A DNA stretch of 64,000 nt from Lepidostoma basale (taxonomy: Eukaryota; Arthropoda; Insecta; Trichoptera; Lepidostomatidae): the NCBI GenBank assembly GCA_022606425.2, contig JAHDVF020000129.1:166415-230414 (forward strand), in the 5' to 3' direction. The position numbers were made by a program, and so were the translations under genes. Shown here piece by piece: positions 9,960-20,159 of the stretch (position 1 is the first letter of the stretch; each line of letters opens with the position of its first letter). The notes beneath the pieces were generated by a model, which made no database searches, was not told the origin of the DNA, and saw only the letters and a list, made by a program, of their open reading frames with translations.

Positions 9960-10900
9960 AAGAACAAGATAACAAAACCAAAACAATTTTATTATAATTT
10001 AACCAAAGCATTAACTTCGCCCGGAATAACACAAAGATACCAACTTTGTTCTCAGATAAATTGAATTGCAAGTCATTATAAAAGTTGGCCAAGAAAAATA
10101 AAACAAACTGTCCTCACAGGTACCCCGAGCCATTAGGCCTATATAAAGTTTCAATAATTAGTTTTTCCATTTCGGTTCAATGAAGCTAAGTCTAGTAATT
10201 AAATTAAAGAAAACTTTTTGCTTTAAAGCTAAGCTCGGTTTTATTTTGTTCTATCTAGTGAGTGTAAATTTTGAACGGTGTTATACAAGGGTGAATGGGA
10301 AATTTAAAAAAATAAAAAAATAGAGGCTTCTTCCACGTTAACGCTTAAAAAAGCGTTATAATGTGTACAATCATTTTTACTTTTTCAAGAACTTGATCTT
10401 AAATGCTTAAATTCTTTAAAAAAGACTAACATAATTTTTGTAAAAATATGTTTCGCCATAAATGTCGCCACTGATCTGAACGAATAAGGTAATATAACTA
10501 CAAATTAACCTAGAAATTTAAAGTTGAAAAAGTGAATGAAATCGTTGCGTAAATACAAAGTTTTAAAAAAAATTCAAATGTATTTTAAAGAAGAAATTGG
10601 TATTTTTGTCATTGGAAAATACGTTTTCTTAATAATTTTCAGAACTGATAGACAAAATTCACGATAGACTATTGTCTGGAAAAACGTAGTAATGTTTTAT
10701 AAAAATATTGAGTCCCTGAATAACAATTTTCCCCGTTTTTTATTATTTTAAATTATTGAAATTATAAAAAGCGCATCGTTGATTTATACTTGCAATTTTT
10801 TTATTACTTCAAGTGTAATTAATAAGTGAATTTCAAAATTTATGTTTTTAAAAGACTGTATTTTTCACTTTTGAGATAATATTTCTCGATATGTTTCGAA
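9960..10900. other. Unassigned AT-rich sequence
   Basis: No gene, terminal repeat or LINE tail recognised. A few short frames are at chance level. Confidence 0.3.
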
Positions 10901-10984
10901 TTTTTTACTTCTTCATTAGTTTATATGGTTTGAACAATGATAATGGTCCATGTTTATTGTTTCTTGAACAATGATAATATCAGT

Positions 10985-11040
10985 GAACAATGATAATAAA
11001 CATTTGATAATTATTGCCTTAGAAGGGCAAAACATGTCAT
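10985..11040 (+). repeat. MITE family 2 half-copy
   Basis: Reads ATTTGATAATTATTGCCTTAG then AAGGGCAAAACATGTCAT, the inner part of one family 2 arm, and stops where the next repeat starts. Just before it, the string GAACAATGATAAT occurs three times at about 10932-11001. Confidence 0.5.
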
Positions 11041-11044
11041 AAAT

Positions 11045-11195
11045 AAATTTATATATATAAAACAAAGTCAAAAATCGTGTTAGTTACACCATTTATAACT
11101 CGAGAACGGCTGGACCAATTTTGAAGATCTTATATTTGCTGGATTTGTCTCCGTTCCGGATAACAGAATAATTATTAAAACATTTGAAAAAATCA
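11045..11195 (+). repeat. Dispersed repeat ending TATAAAACAAAGTC
   Basis: Third copy of the repeat at 9165-9300, with a small insertion after AAAGTC. Its end lies directly next to the ACATGTC of a MITE half-copy. Confidence 0.45.
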
Positions 11196-11573
11196 CTTAA
11201 ATGATTTAAAATTAATTATATTTGTCATACATTTGACTAAATTTGACTTAGGAGTAAATAGTATAATATCAAAATGGCGTCTATTTTAGTTTCGGTATCG
11301 CCCGTAGGTGGTGTATTGTTGATGCCAGATGTCAATGTGATAGATTTGAGGCTATGTTTAAATCGTCGCCGGGATTTTTGGTTTTCTTTATTAATTTTAG
11401 ATTAACAATGCCCAAAGTTATCAAAATCAGTATAAGAGAGACTATTCTAAAAGTTAAACCCCTTTTGTGAAGGAGAGCAGAGAATATTTGCGCCATTAAT
11501 TTCATTCGAAAAAGATGACAGATGAGTGTTCCGTAGAGATTAAATAACCGATTTATGATTAGTGAATAATAAT

Positions 11574-13394
11574 CATCATCATCCTAAGCTCGACAGCCCT
11601 GGGTGGGCCTTGGCTGAATCCAGGAGCTTCCTCCATTCTTGTCTGTTTGATGCCCCCATTCTCCAATTTCTCACTTGCAACACCGATGCATCCGTGTTGA
11701 CACTGTCCATCCATCGCATTTTGGGCCTTCCTGGTCTTCTACGTCCCTGTGGTACTGAGAGCGTGAGGTGTTTTGTAGGGTTGTCGTCGTCCATTCTGAT
11801 TATGTGACCAGCCCATCTCAGGCGCCCTACTTTGACGGATCTGATCACATCGGGCTCTTTATAGATATCATATAGCTCTCGGTTATATCGACGACGCCAA
11901 CCATTGTGGTCTCTCACTGGGCCATATATTGTCCTAAGAACCCTTCTTTCAAATGCTGCGATGGACCTTTCAGTGTGTTTTGTCATCACCCAGGTTTCAG
12001 AGGCATATGTGAGGACTGGTTTGATCAGGGTCTTGTACAATAGTGTTTTTGTGGTTCTTCGCAGTAATTTGGATCTTAACTGTTTTTGGAGAGCGTAGTA
12101 ACATCGGTTTGCTGCCATTATCCTTCTGTTAATTTCTTCTCGGGTGTTATTATCACTGGTAACTGTTGAGCCTAAGTATGTAAATGAATTAATTACTTCA
12201 AAGTTGTAATTTGCAGCTGAGAAAACCTGGGGGTATGGATATGTGGTATTAGAAGCAATCATCAATTTTGTTTTATCTTCATTTATGACAAGTCCCATTA
12301 TTTTTGCTTTTTCCTCCAATGCTACAAACGCTTCACGGGTAGCTTCAAGTGACCGTCCCACAATATCTATGTCATCTGCATAGGCGAGTAGCTGAACTGA
12401 CTTGTAGAATATAGTGCCTCTGGTATCTATTTTTGAGTCCCTTATCACTTTTTCTAGAGCCACGTTAAATAGGAGACATGCCAAGGCATCTCTCTGTCGT
12501 AGGCCATTATATGTCTGGAATGGTTTTGAGAGGTCTTTGTCGATTCTTACTTTGGTTATGGTTGGGCTCATTGTTGCTCTTACAAGTCGTATCAGCTTAT
12601 TTGGTATATTCAATTCGGACATTGCTTTATACAGTTATTTTCTATTTATGCTGTCATAGGCCGCTTTGAAGTCAATAAACAAGTGGAAGGTGTCAATATT
12701 GTATTCTTGGCACTTTTCTAGTATTTGCCGTAGGCCGTGGATCTGGTCAGTTGTGCCTTTGCCTGCTGTGAAACCACATTGGTAGATACCAATGATTTTC
12801 TCAGTGTATGTCGAGAGCCTTGAAAAGAGGATATTAGAGAGTATTTTATAAGCAGTATTCAGTAATGTTATGCCTCTGTAATTTTTGCAGTCCAACTGGT
12901 TTCCTTTTTTGTGTAATGGGCACAGAACGCCCTGGGACCAATCATCTGGTAGCGTCTCTGCATTCCAGATTTCAGTTATTATTTGATGTATTATCCTGAT
13001 AAGAGGTTCTGGCGCATGTTTGTACAGTTCACTGGGGATGTTGTCTTCGCCAGGGGCTCTGTTATTTTTTTATTTCTTTAGAGCCAGTTGGACCTCCGTC
13101 AGTGTTGGTTCATTTATGTTAGTTTCATCAGGTGATTCTCTAGTTAGGGATTCGTCAATTGTTGGTTGGCTGCTTCCATTAAGTAATTCATCGGAATGCT
13201 CCACCCACCTCTCCAGTACCGCATTGTTATCGCTAACAATAAGGCCTTGTTTGTTTCTGCATGCGGTAGTTTTAGGTTTGAAGACCTTTCTAAGCGAATT
13301 GGTTTGGCGGTAAAGTTCTCGGGTGTTATGCTGTTGGTGTAAATCTTCTATTTTCTTTATTTCTCCTTTTTCGTGCTCACGTTTTTTTGTGCTC
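11574..13394 (-). mobile_element. RTE-B non-LTR retrotransposon, 5'-truncated
   Basis: A 1821-bp minus-strand LINE flanked by a perfect 13-bp target duplication, AGTGAATAATAAT, at 11561-11573 and 13395-13407. The 3' end is a short GAT repeat. The 5' end is truncated within the region before RT motif 1. The duplication and the microsatellite tail are typical of target-primed insertion by RTE-clade elements. Confidence 0.85.
11579..13394 (-). pseudogene. RTE-B reverse transcriptase remnant
   Basis: A single minus frame can be followed through the whole element, interrupted by only two nonsense codons: TAA at 13070-13072 and TAA at 12635-12637. Recognisable in order: a linker (KKREHEKGEIKKIEDLHQ), RAPGEDNIPSELYK, the RT segment NYRGITLLNTAYKILSNIL, the motif A region FIDFKAAYDSINR, motif B (LRQRDALAC, where RTE elements normally have G instead of the second R), and the catalytic YADD box in the 347-residue downstream frame (residues 81-84). 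The C-terminus has GRRRPGRPKMRWMD. The stop codon TGA (11579-11581) is supplied by the GAT tail itself. The endonuclease domain is missing. Confidence 0.85.
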
Positions 13395-13407
13395 AGTGAA
13401 TAATAAT
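13395..13407. repeat. Target-site duplication (right copy)
   Basis: AGTGAATAATAAT, identical to 11561-11573. It marks the insertion of the RTE-B LINE. Confidence 0.8.
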
Positions 13408-13438
13408 ACGTATTGTATATTTTGTATTGATTTTATAG

Positions 13439-13626
13439 GTGTATCTGTGTACATTCGGTCCAGAGAATTGTTACCATACGAAATGCAGCCGCGAGTACTT
13501 AATAAACGAAATATTTGGCTAGTTGAAGACGAGGAATTTCTTTTTTCAATTGATAGGGACACTGAATCATCAAACTCTTCAGATGATGAATATGATGATG
13601 CTAATGATGAAAACGGAGTTCATTGA
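13439..13626 (+). CDS. Possible terminal exon of an unknown acidic protein
   Basis: The frame open from 13387 ends at a stop at 13624-13626. A plausible splice acceptor (TATTGATTTTATAG) ends at 13438, so the last exon would be 13439-13626. It would encode about 61 residues: a basic/aromatic start (RSRELLPYEMQPRVLNKR), then an acidic tail rich in D, E and S (SSNSSDDEYDDANDENGVH). I do not recognise the family. Acidic tails like this occur at the N-terminus of some transposases such as piggyBac and in ordinary host proteins. The upstream LINE insertion would lie in the preceding intron. Codon bias and the acceptor are suggestive only. Confidence 0.3.
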
Positions 13627-13683
13627 TGGATCACACTTATTCAAAATTATGTTGTCTGCTATTTAATTGTTTTAACGTGTTTT

Positions 13684-14440
13684 GATGAATGTCGGAAAGT
13701 CAAAGGTGTTAGTTTTTGAAAGAGCAAATGACAGTTTGTAATATAAGTGTAAATGAAGAGAATTTGGAACAGGTGAGGGAATTTGTGTATTTAGGTAGCA
13801 TGTTCACAGCGGATGGCCGAACGGACAGAGATGTTGAAAGAAGGGTTGGTGCGGGTAACAAAGTGAATGGAGCTTTAAAAGTAGTTATTGGAAACAAGAA
13901 TTTATCAATGAAAGCGAAAATGGCCGTTCACAATGGAGTTCTGGTCCCAACCCTTATGTATGGAAGCGAAGCATGGAACTGGCAGAAGAAAGATGAGAGC
14001 AGAATAAATGCGGTAGAGATGAGGTCCCTAAGACGTATGTGTGGTAGATCGATGTATGACAGAATCTCAAATGCTGATATTAGGAAGGAATGTGGAGCGA
14101 AAGAAGGTATTATGAACAAAATTATGAAAGGTTCGTTGCGTTGGTTCGGACATATGGAGCGCATGGGTGAAGAAAGAATGGTTAAAAAAGTATACGTTAA
14201 CGATGTAAATGGAGTAAGGAGTCGAGGTAGACCGAGAAAAACATGGCATGACCAAATTAATCAAATATTAAAGGTTGGTCAATTCAGAAGCCGGAAGAAT
14301 CGACGTGCGTGTATGACTCAATGTATGAATGTGGAGGAAGCTAGAGAGGTGTGCCAGGATAGAGTAGTGTGGCGGTCCATTCTCTCTGCCTACCCCTGCG
14401 GAGAAACGGCGTGATGGTTTGTTGTTGTTGTTGTTGTATT
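13684..14440 (+). pseudogene. RTE-A LINE C-terminal half
   Basis: A 5'-truncated RTE-A copy. It starts at the region after the YADD box (MNVGKSKVLVFE at 13686), shifts frame near 13725, and continues as a 232-residue open frame at 13716-14414. Visible segments: CNISVNEENLEQVREFVYLG, the GAGNKVNGALK stretch, MYGSEAWNWQKKDESRI, GSLRWFGHMERMGEERM, GRPRKTWHDQ, and VVWRSILSAYPCGE before a stop at 14412-14414. A GTT repeat tail follows (14418-14440). No catalytic residues remain, but the frame is long, so the copy is fairly young. Confidence 0.8.
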
Positions 14441-14689
14441 GTTGTATTAAATTCATTTATTTATAATAATAAAATAATAAGAATGATAATAATCATAATA
14501 ATAATTAAAACAGTAATTAGAAGGAACAATCATACATAATATAGAGTCAAAAACAATGAATCCTTATATATTAAAGACGATAAACATTATAAGGAAGCAG
14601 ATTACATTAGTAAGAAAGGGACAAAAGTGGAAGGTAGTATTAATATTTTTTTGGTAGATTGTATACAGGAAAAGTTTTTAATGTACTAC

Positions 14690-14978
14690 ATATATACTAA
14701 CGGGGAATAAGCTGGAATTTGGTTATTTATAACATTCAATTCACGTGTCTTTGCTTTAAAAATTTCAAAATTTTCTAATTTCTCAAATTTTTTTAAAATT
14801 GTTTGCTATATGCAAAAAAATGTGTTTTTGGTATTGAAATGATGGTCAGAATTCACACTATGATTCTGTTTTTGTATTAAATGTTGTGTTTATATAACCT
14901 CTTCAAAATGATCGACCCGTCTTTCCAATATACACGGCATAAAAAACCTCACAATTAATCTGGTAGATTCCACTTTGG
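14690..14978 (-). pseudogene. Penelope-like element, GIY-YIG endonuclease remnant
   Basis: The minus strand at 14905-14978 reads QSGIYQINCEVFYAVYIGKTG then RSF and a stop. GIY and YIGKTGR with this spacing and a Cys after GIYQIN are the signature of the GIY-YIG endonuclease found at the C-terminus of Penelope-like retroelements. Downstream on the minus strand, in other frames, HHFNTKNTFF and LENFEIFKAK...NQIPAYSPLV resemble the remaining part of the same domain. So the domain is present but broken by frameshifts and stops. The reverse transcriptase that should precede it is absent: the sequence directly before it (14985-15065) is a foldback arm. Confidence 0.65.
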
Positions 14979-14984
14979 TTGAAT

Positions 14985-15065
14985 ATATTGTCGCGAAAAA
15001 ATAAAAACACAATTGTGATACATAAAACAAAGTTTTTAATTAACAATTTATAATTCATTTTAAGT
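14985..15065 (+). repeat. Foldback family 3 arm abutting the Penelope-like remnant
   Basis: TTGTCGCGAAAAAATAAAAA, then ACACAATTGTGATACATAAA and ACAAAGTTTTTAATTAA. This is the same arm as in the complete inverted repeat at 23240-23520. In that copy the arm includes a CTGATGA ... GAAA core; here only the GAAA side remains. Confidence 0.55.
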
Positions 15066-15259
15066 ATTCATGCAGGCTTCCACGTGAATTATATTCCATT
15101 GTAATTAATAATTTTAATTTTGACTTTTGCACATTTCGTGAACTTAATTCATTTTAAGTATTAATTGTAATTCAATAAAAAGGTGAATTAAATTTAGCTA
15201 ATAAGTTAACACAACATTTATTGATTCTGAGGTGGTACGAAGTTCGTCGGGTCAGCTAG
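15066..15259 (+). mobile_element. Helitron 3' end
   Basis: Ends in the Helitron 3' signature: a small hairpin (ACGAAGTTCGT at 15237-15247) about 8 nt before a terminal CTAG (15256-15259), followed by T. The body (GTGAATTATATTCC, AACACAACATTTATTGATTC) matches, in reverse, the sequence at 40967-41150 that ends the Rep-bearing Helitron. No coding sequence; a non-autonomous or truncated copy. Confidence 0.65.
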
Positions 15260-15419
15260 TATTATAATAAAACTCCTTGAAAACTAAAGTTTTTTCATAC
15301 ATATTAATAATGGTCTATGGTCAATCCATTGAAATGTACCAAGAAAAATAAATTAAATAGGGGAAACAACAGCGTTTTAATTCATAAAACACTCGTTATT
15401 AAGTAAATCGACGATGTTG

Positions 15420-15745
15420 ACTCCTTAAGTTTAACAAATTTTTATATATTTTTACTAAATTTAATAATAAAGACAGTTACTTCCATTTTTGTCTATATTT
15501 TGACAGCGACTGTTTTCGCCAGGCTCACTGGCGTTGACACTTGCAATATACTGAGTTTTAAATTTAGTAAATTAAACATAATTATTTTAAGATTATTTTT
15601 GTATTGATTCATGTTTTTTACCCAGGATCTGTATGTATATGAAGGAGTCAGTTTGTAACAGTGTCACCAGTCTGTCGATGCTAGCGTGCCTGGCGAAACT
15701 GGTCACTATCGTAATAAAGACAAAAGTGGTAGTAGTTTAAAAACA
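15420..15745. repeat. Foldback element, family 4
   Basis: Left arm 15468-15535 (AAAGACAGTTACTTCC, TTTTGTCTATATTTTGACAG, GCCAGGCTCACTGGCG) and right arm about 15665-15745 in inverse. The right core reads CTGTCGATGCTAGCGTG then CCTGGCGAAACTGGTC: a hairpin directly before GAAAC. A second copy lies at 39070-39235. No protein. Confidence 0.5.
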
Positions 15746-16029
15746 TCGTTTTATTTAATTACGAGTATAACAGTTAGTTAGTTTTAAAAATACACATTTA
15801 ATCAAATAAACCCAGGATTTGAAAACTCGTATTTCTGAAAAATACAGCTACATATATTCAACTAAAGCAGATAACTGTGTAGGTGTGCTGTCGAGGTGGA
15901 AAAAAACAATAATTTTTCTCTTATGTGTCTAGACATTTTAATCCTAATACTTTCCAGAGGACATTTAAAAACCTGTCAGTTTTTTGTTATAACGCACATC
16001 TCTTGTGGGTAGAAAATCTTTCTTGCGTT

Positions 16030-16285
16030 AATAATAATAATAATAAGACTAATTTGTATAGTGCCGTTTTCGTGAATAGTTCACCTCAAGGGCGCTTTGA
16101 CAGTGTTTCAGTCATAAGAGCTGCATGTGACACCAGCAATCAGATAATCGTTGTTTACATTTTATGCGATATTTTGAAAAGGTGGGTTTTTAGTTGAGAT
16201 TAAAAATCTGTCAGATTGTCAATGCATTTATGGCGTGCAGGAAGCATATTCCAGACGGACGAACTAGCCACTGCGAAAGCCCGAA
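16030..16285 (-). pseudogene. L2/CR1-like LINE 3' end
   Basis: A minus-strand copy of the tail seen on the plus strand at 18880-19050. Tail repeat ATT at 16028-16045, then AGACTAATTTGTATAGTGCC, CAGCAATCAGATAATCG, and the end of the coding region near 16190-16285 (ATCTGTCAGATTGTC, GCAGGAAGCATATTCC). Confidence 0.55.
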
Positions 16286-16440
16286 CAATAATGTAAAACT
16301 CCATATTAAATAATTAGTACGAATGAAAACGTCTGTTTTCTAGAAGTAATAATTCCTTAGAAGGGCGAAACATGTCATTCCCATAAAATATCTTTAAAAT
16401 TATCTTAAACAGTGACGTTAAATTCCATATTGGTAAAAAC
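16285..16440. repeat. MITE family 2 copy with internal deletion
   Basis: ATTAGTACGAATGAAAACGT, TTCTAGAAG, then CCTTAGAAGGGCGAAACATG, and a right flank CATTCCCATAAAATATC. The inner left half is missing. Confidence 0.5.
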
Positions 16441-16499
16441 GTAAATTTTCTGAAAGTTTTATATTTATTATTTTATTTATTTATTAAAAAAAATATATA

Positions 16500-17335
16500 C
16501 TAATATCAAAGATTTCAATCAATGATATTAGAATTAATTTAACAATCTTCAATATGAGCAGAAAATAGTTCATTATTATGAAGAAGGAATCTGGTCGTTT
16601 CCATGCTCGAACCCAAGTCCCCTGGATCAGAAGCCAAGCGTTCTATCCCCTAGATCACCACCCGATTTATGGTTTATTACGTATATGTGAAATATTTCAT
16701 AAAGTATAAGCATGGTGAAGCAAACAACTAGAAAACAAGATTTTTTGTAATTACTTAATTAATTTAAAATGTTAAATAGTGATCTTTTAAACATATGTAT
16801 CCCGAATGTTTTTTTAATAAGCATCGTATTTTGCATTGTTAAGGCATTGATTTTTTTCCGCATTTAAATATTTCAAGATAAAACATGTCAAAATCAAACG
16901 TTTTCTTCGTTGTTTACAGTTTATTGTTAAGGGGTTATCATAAAATTCAATAAACTTCTATTGAAAATAGATGTTTACATTCTTATTTATATAGTTTTTA
17001 GCTTGATTATACTCATCGATGCCTTCAAATTTTACTAATGGTCTATAGTGAAAAAATCCAGTATCCCATCGCCAAATTCTCTATTCTATACACAATAGAA
17101 TAAAGGAAGTTTTCTTCGTCACTTTTGACCCTCTTCGCGGATAACAGCTTCAATGATACAGCATCTTTTTGTAGGTACCGCACACTTGAAACTATCAGTT
17201 TCGCAGTTAGCTTTCCCGTTTCTCGGGAACTAATTTGAGAAAACTGTTACATCACTCGAGACAAAAACAAGAATGGGACGCTGAGTACGTACCAAGAGGT
17301 TTTCAGGGGTGAAATGGGTTTAAAAATATATATTT
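16500..17335. other. Unassigned sequence
   Basis: No gene or recognised repeat. 17120-17240 is slightly GC-richer. 16570-16680 has short GC-rich strings that could be an old SINE head but lack the expected boxes. Confidence 0.25.
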
Positions 17336-17339
17336 ACAT

Positions 17340-17682
17340 AACAACATTTTGAATGTATACAAATTCTTGTAGACAAATACTGGATTTCACCCATTGTGGA
17401 TAAATTATTTTTATTTTACAAGGATTAATTGTATCTCAATAGAGACGAAGATGCAAGTTGTTTTCTGGGAACAGAAGGTGGTGGCCGAGGCGTTTACAGG
17501 ACTTATGACCTGTCATTGGTTGGGTTGAGCGATCGCTTCACGTTTAACAGTTCCCAGAAAACAACTTGCATCTTCGTCTCTATTGAGATACAATTAATCC
17601 TTGTAAAATAAAAATAATTTATCCGCAATGAGTGAAATCCAGTATTTGTCTACAAGAATTTGTAAACATTCAAAATGTTGTT
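17340..17682. repeat. Large inverted repeat (133-bp arms, 77-bp spacer)
   Basis: 17340-17472 and 17550-17682 are inverted copies with 3 mismatches in 133 bp. The spacer (17473-17549) carries GGAGGCGTTTACAGG-like and GACCTGTCATTGG sequence. The arms belong to the dispersed 'repeat N' also found at 17860-18070, 29095-29293, 31603-31760, 40360-40690 and 61945-62200. The transcript of this region would fold into a hairpin of more than 130 bp. Confidence 0.9.
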
Positions 17683-17759
17683 ATATAAATATAACTGGTA
17701 CATGCAGGCAAAAAATTGGAGAGACATCTCCAGGCGAAATCTAGTACTGTATGATTTGC

Positions 17760-18070
17760 ATAGACTTTCACAGTACATTAATAAAGGTTTTCTGCTTAAT
17801 GCTTTCTAATCTTAATATAGATGACGCTAGTGTAGAGTGAACATAATATTGTGGAAATATTTGTAGAAACCTACCATATATACAAGTTCCAAAAAGTTTG
17901 TCAGACGTGGTGGTCATAACGGCGGAATGGGGAATGTTGTTAAACGTGAAGCGATCGCTCAACCCAACCAATGACAGGTCATAAGTCCTGTAAACGCCTC
18001 GGCCACCACCTTCTGTTCCCAGAAAACAACTTGCATCTTCGTCTCTATTGAGATACAATTAATCCTTGTA
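17760..18070 (-). repeat. Repeat N copy (minus)
   Basis: Reads from the conserved ATTGAGATACAATTAATCC end (18048-18066) through CAACCCAACCAATGACAGGTC and a GTTCCAAAAAGTTTG segment, to TAGATGACGCTAGTG at about 17818-17832. The 96-residue minus frame (17768-18058) repeats the peptide LNRDEDASCFLGTEGGG of the inverted repeat next to it. Repeat N has a conserved in-frame TAA just before LNRDED in all copies, so I do not treat it as a gene. LNRDED loosely recalls the NRDEG segment near the end of Penelope-like proteins, but this is weak. Confidence 0.5.
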
Positions 18071-18114
18071 ATATATATTTACTTTAACTGTGCAAAACGG
18101 TACTCGTATATATA

Positions 18115-18445
18115 CCATCTTCTTCTTCGTCCTTGCTGTAGACCTATGTGGTCTGTTCTTTAGAGGGGGACTCCTCCTGTGAGGTGGTTTTCCAACTGTC
18201 CTTCTATCTTTAAGGAGGTCTTCCACAAGGATAAATGAGAGTGTGGTGGTTGGCATTCTTTCTACATGACAGTACCAGTCCCTTTCACCCTCAACCTCAC
18301 ATACTTTTTTTCATTCTGATGTTCCTCACGCGATCTCTCCTCTCGTCCTCAGTGTCTTCATTTAGTTCTTAATGTGTCTGCCCTTGCCTCAACGACATAC
18401 GTTATTATTGGTCTTACACATGCTTTATAGATTCTTATTTTATCG
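18115..18445 (-). pseudogene. RTE-D LINE tail
   Basis: Begins TCTTCTTCTTC, then GACCTATGTGGTCTGTTCT and GAGGTGGTTTTCCAACTGTC. The minus frame at 18059-18256 carries the C-terminal coding signature (DGRRT-like and SPPLKN...). Upstream coding (about 18290-18440) matches the region of 50290-50450 and is broken by stops. Confidence 0.55.
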
Positions 18446-18469
18446 TAATGGCCATATGCAACGGCATTT

Positions 18470-19050
18470 ACACCAACAACCCAAGAAACAAATAAATAAA
18501 CTTCAATCAGTTTTCAATGCGGCAGCATGACTTTTAAAAGGTATTTAAAAAAACTCGCATATTTCACAACATCTAAAAGATCTTCACTGGCTCAAGTGTC
18601 CTGAAAGAATCCAGTATAAACTATACTGGACAGTTTTAAAGACGCTTCACGGAATGGCACCGGCCTATATATCTGAACTTTGTGTTACTGATAGCCTTAA
18701 ATTGCGGCAATCTACGCTTCGATCAGCAAACTCCTCGGCAATAGGCATATTAGTTGAGCCAAAGCGCAAACCCGGTCAAATTTCGGAATCGGGCTTTCGC
18801 AGTGGCTGGTCCGTCCGTCCGGAATATGCTTCCTGCACGCCATAAATGCATTGACAATCCGACAGATTTTTAATCTCAACTAAAAACCCACCTTTTCAAA
18901 ATATCGCATAAAATGTAAACAACGATTATCTGATTGCTGGTGTCACATGAAGCTCTCATGATTAAAAACATTGTCAAAGCGCCCTTGAGGTCAGCTATTC
19001 ACGAAAACGGCGCTATACAAATTAGTCTAATTATTATTATTATTATTATA
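18470..19050 (+). pseudogene. L2/CR1-like LINE C-terminus
   Basis: Plus strand, with frameshifts. Early part: HLKDLHWLKCPERIQYKLYW-like sequence at 18575-18630 in one frame; then 18654-18845 reads MAPAYISELCVTDSLKLRQS and TLRSANSSAIGILVEP, the classic C-terminal block of L2/CR1 LINEs (YISEL ... LRSANS ... VEPKRK). The GDRAFS-like part that follows is out of frame. The 3' end is TAGTCTAATTATTATTATT (19021-19050). Confidence 0.7.
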
Positions 19051-19096
19051 TCTCTGATTTTTTCCATTTTGTGGATTTTCTATATTGTGGATTATA

Positions 19097-19296
19097 CAGT
19101 CAAACTCGGTTATTACGATCATGGAAATATCAAGATCTCGGATATAACGAGGGAACAGATAAGTCTTTATGTGATGGGTATTTTTATAAGCATTTAAAAA
19201 TACATATTCTCTGATATAACGAGTAATGCTTAAAACTAGTAGTTATAAAGTAAATTTAGTCGGTTATATCTTCCTCGTAAAAATATAGTTTGACTG
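19097..19296. mobile_element. Pogo/Tigger-like MITE
   Basis: A 200-bp element with terminal inverted repeats CAGTCAAACT at 19097 and AGTTTGACTG at 19287-19296. The interior, ACTCGGTTATTACGATCATGG and repeated GATATAACGAG, is like Tc1-mariner pogo-type MITEs. A TA precedes the left end. No transposase. A related shard (GACTCGGTTTTTATGATCG) lies at 20110-20160. Confidence 0.6.
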
Positions 19297-19689
19297 TGTT
19301 TATATTCGTGAATAAAATTAATTTTTATTAAACAAGGTTTTAAAAAAATTATAATATATTAGAAATAAAAATTGCAATTTCTACTTAATGCAGTATCAAT
19401 ATTTGAAGAAAAACTCATACGTTGTATTTCGTTCTTGAAAACAAAAACTAGATGTTTATCAATCATCTGATTTCAAAAATCTTTAAGTAATGGTTTTGAT
19501 ATTTAATATTGATTAATTTTTTCGTTTTTAGGAAGACATATTTAATTTTATGTGACAGTTTTCGGCTTGCATCATAATTAGGGCATAACAAAAATGCCCT
19601 CGAAAGGCGAAAAAAAAAACGTAAACGAATACGTACATTTCGACAACTGAGAGCTCGTACGCACCTTTGGTTTTGTACTTTCATTGATG

Positions 19690-20045
19690 TAACCTGTTTG
19701 TTTCAAATTGGCACACTAACTAAAGGTTAGTGGTATGGGCAGGTAGACGAAATTGGACATATTAGTTTAAGCGACACGATTGCGCGCATTTTAAATTAAA
19801 TTAAATTATTCATTGAAACAGAAACCGCATGTCCCAGCCTGTAACACCGCTACGCCCCTGGAATCGTATAGTTACTCGCTCAGACAAGATTTAATTACTC
19901 AATGTTCTTTGTGTTGGTGCAACAAAAGGAATAGAGATGTGCATTCAGGAACAATGCGATACATGTTATACGGACATTTACGTACGTGAGCTGGAAGGGC
20001 GTTATTGCATCACTGTGCCTGTAACTTTTAATTTTCGTTTCCGTA
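19690..20045. other. Single-copy block
   Basis: Not matched by any other part of the window, less AT-rich than its surroundings, and without a long frame. Candidate ancestral host non-coding DNA. Confidence 0.3.
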
Positions 20046-20159
20046 ATTTTATGAATCGACAATTTTTAAAATGTATGCTTTAAATAGATAAACTTTTTTA
20101 ATCAATTTATACGACTCGGTTTTTATGATCGTGGAAAACCGAAATCCTTAAAAACCGGA

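Noticed and set aside
17429..18058. Repeated peptide LNRDEDASCFLGTEGGG as a possible gene family
   Set aside because: All copies are part of repeat N, with a conserved TAA directly upstream and no start codon of the right kind.
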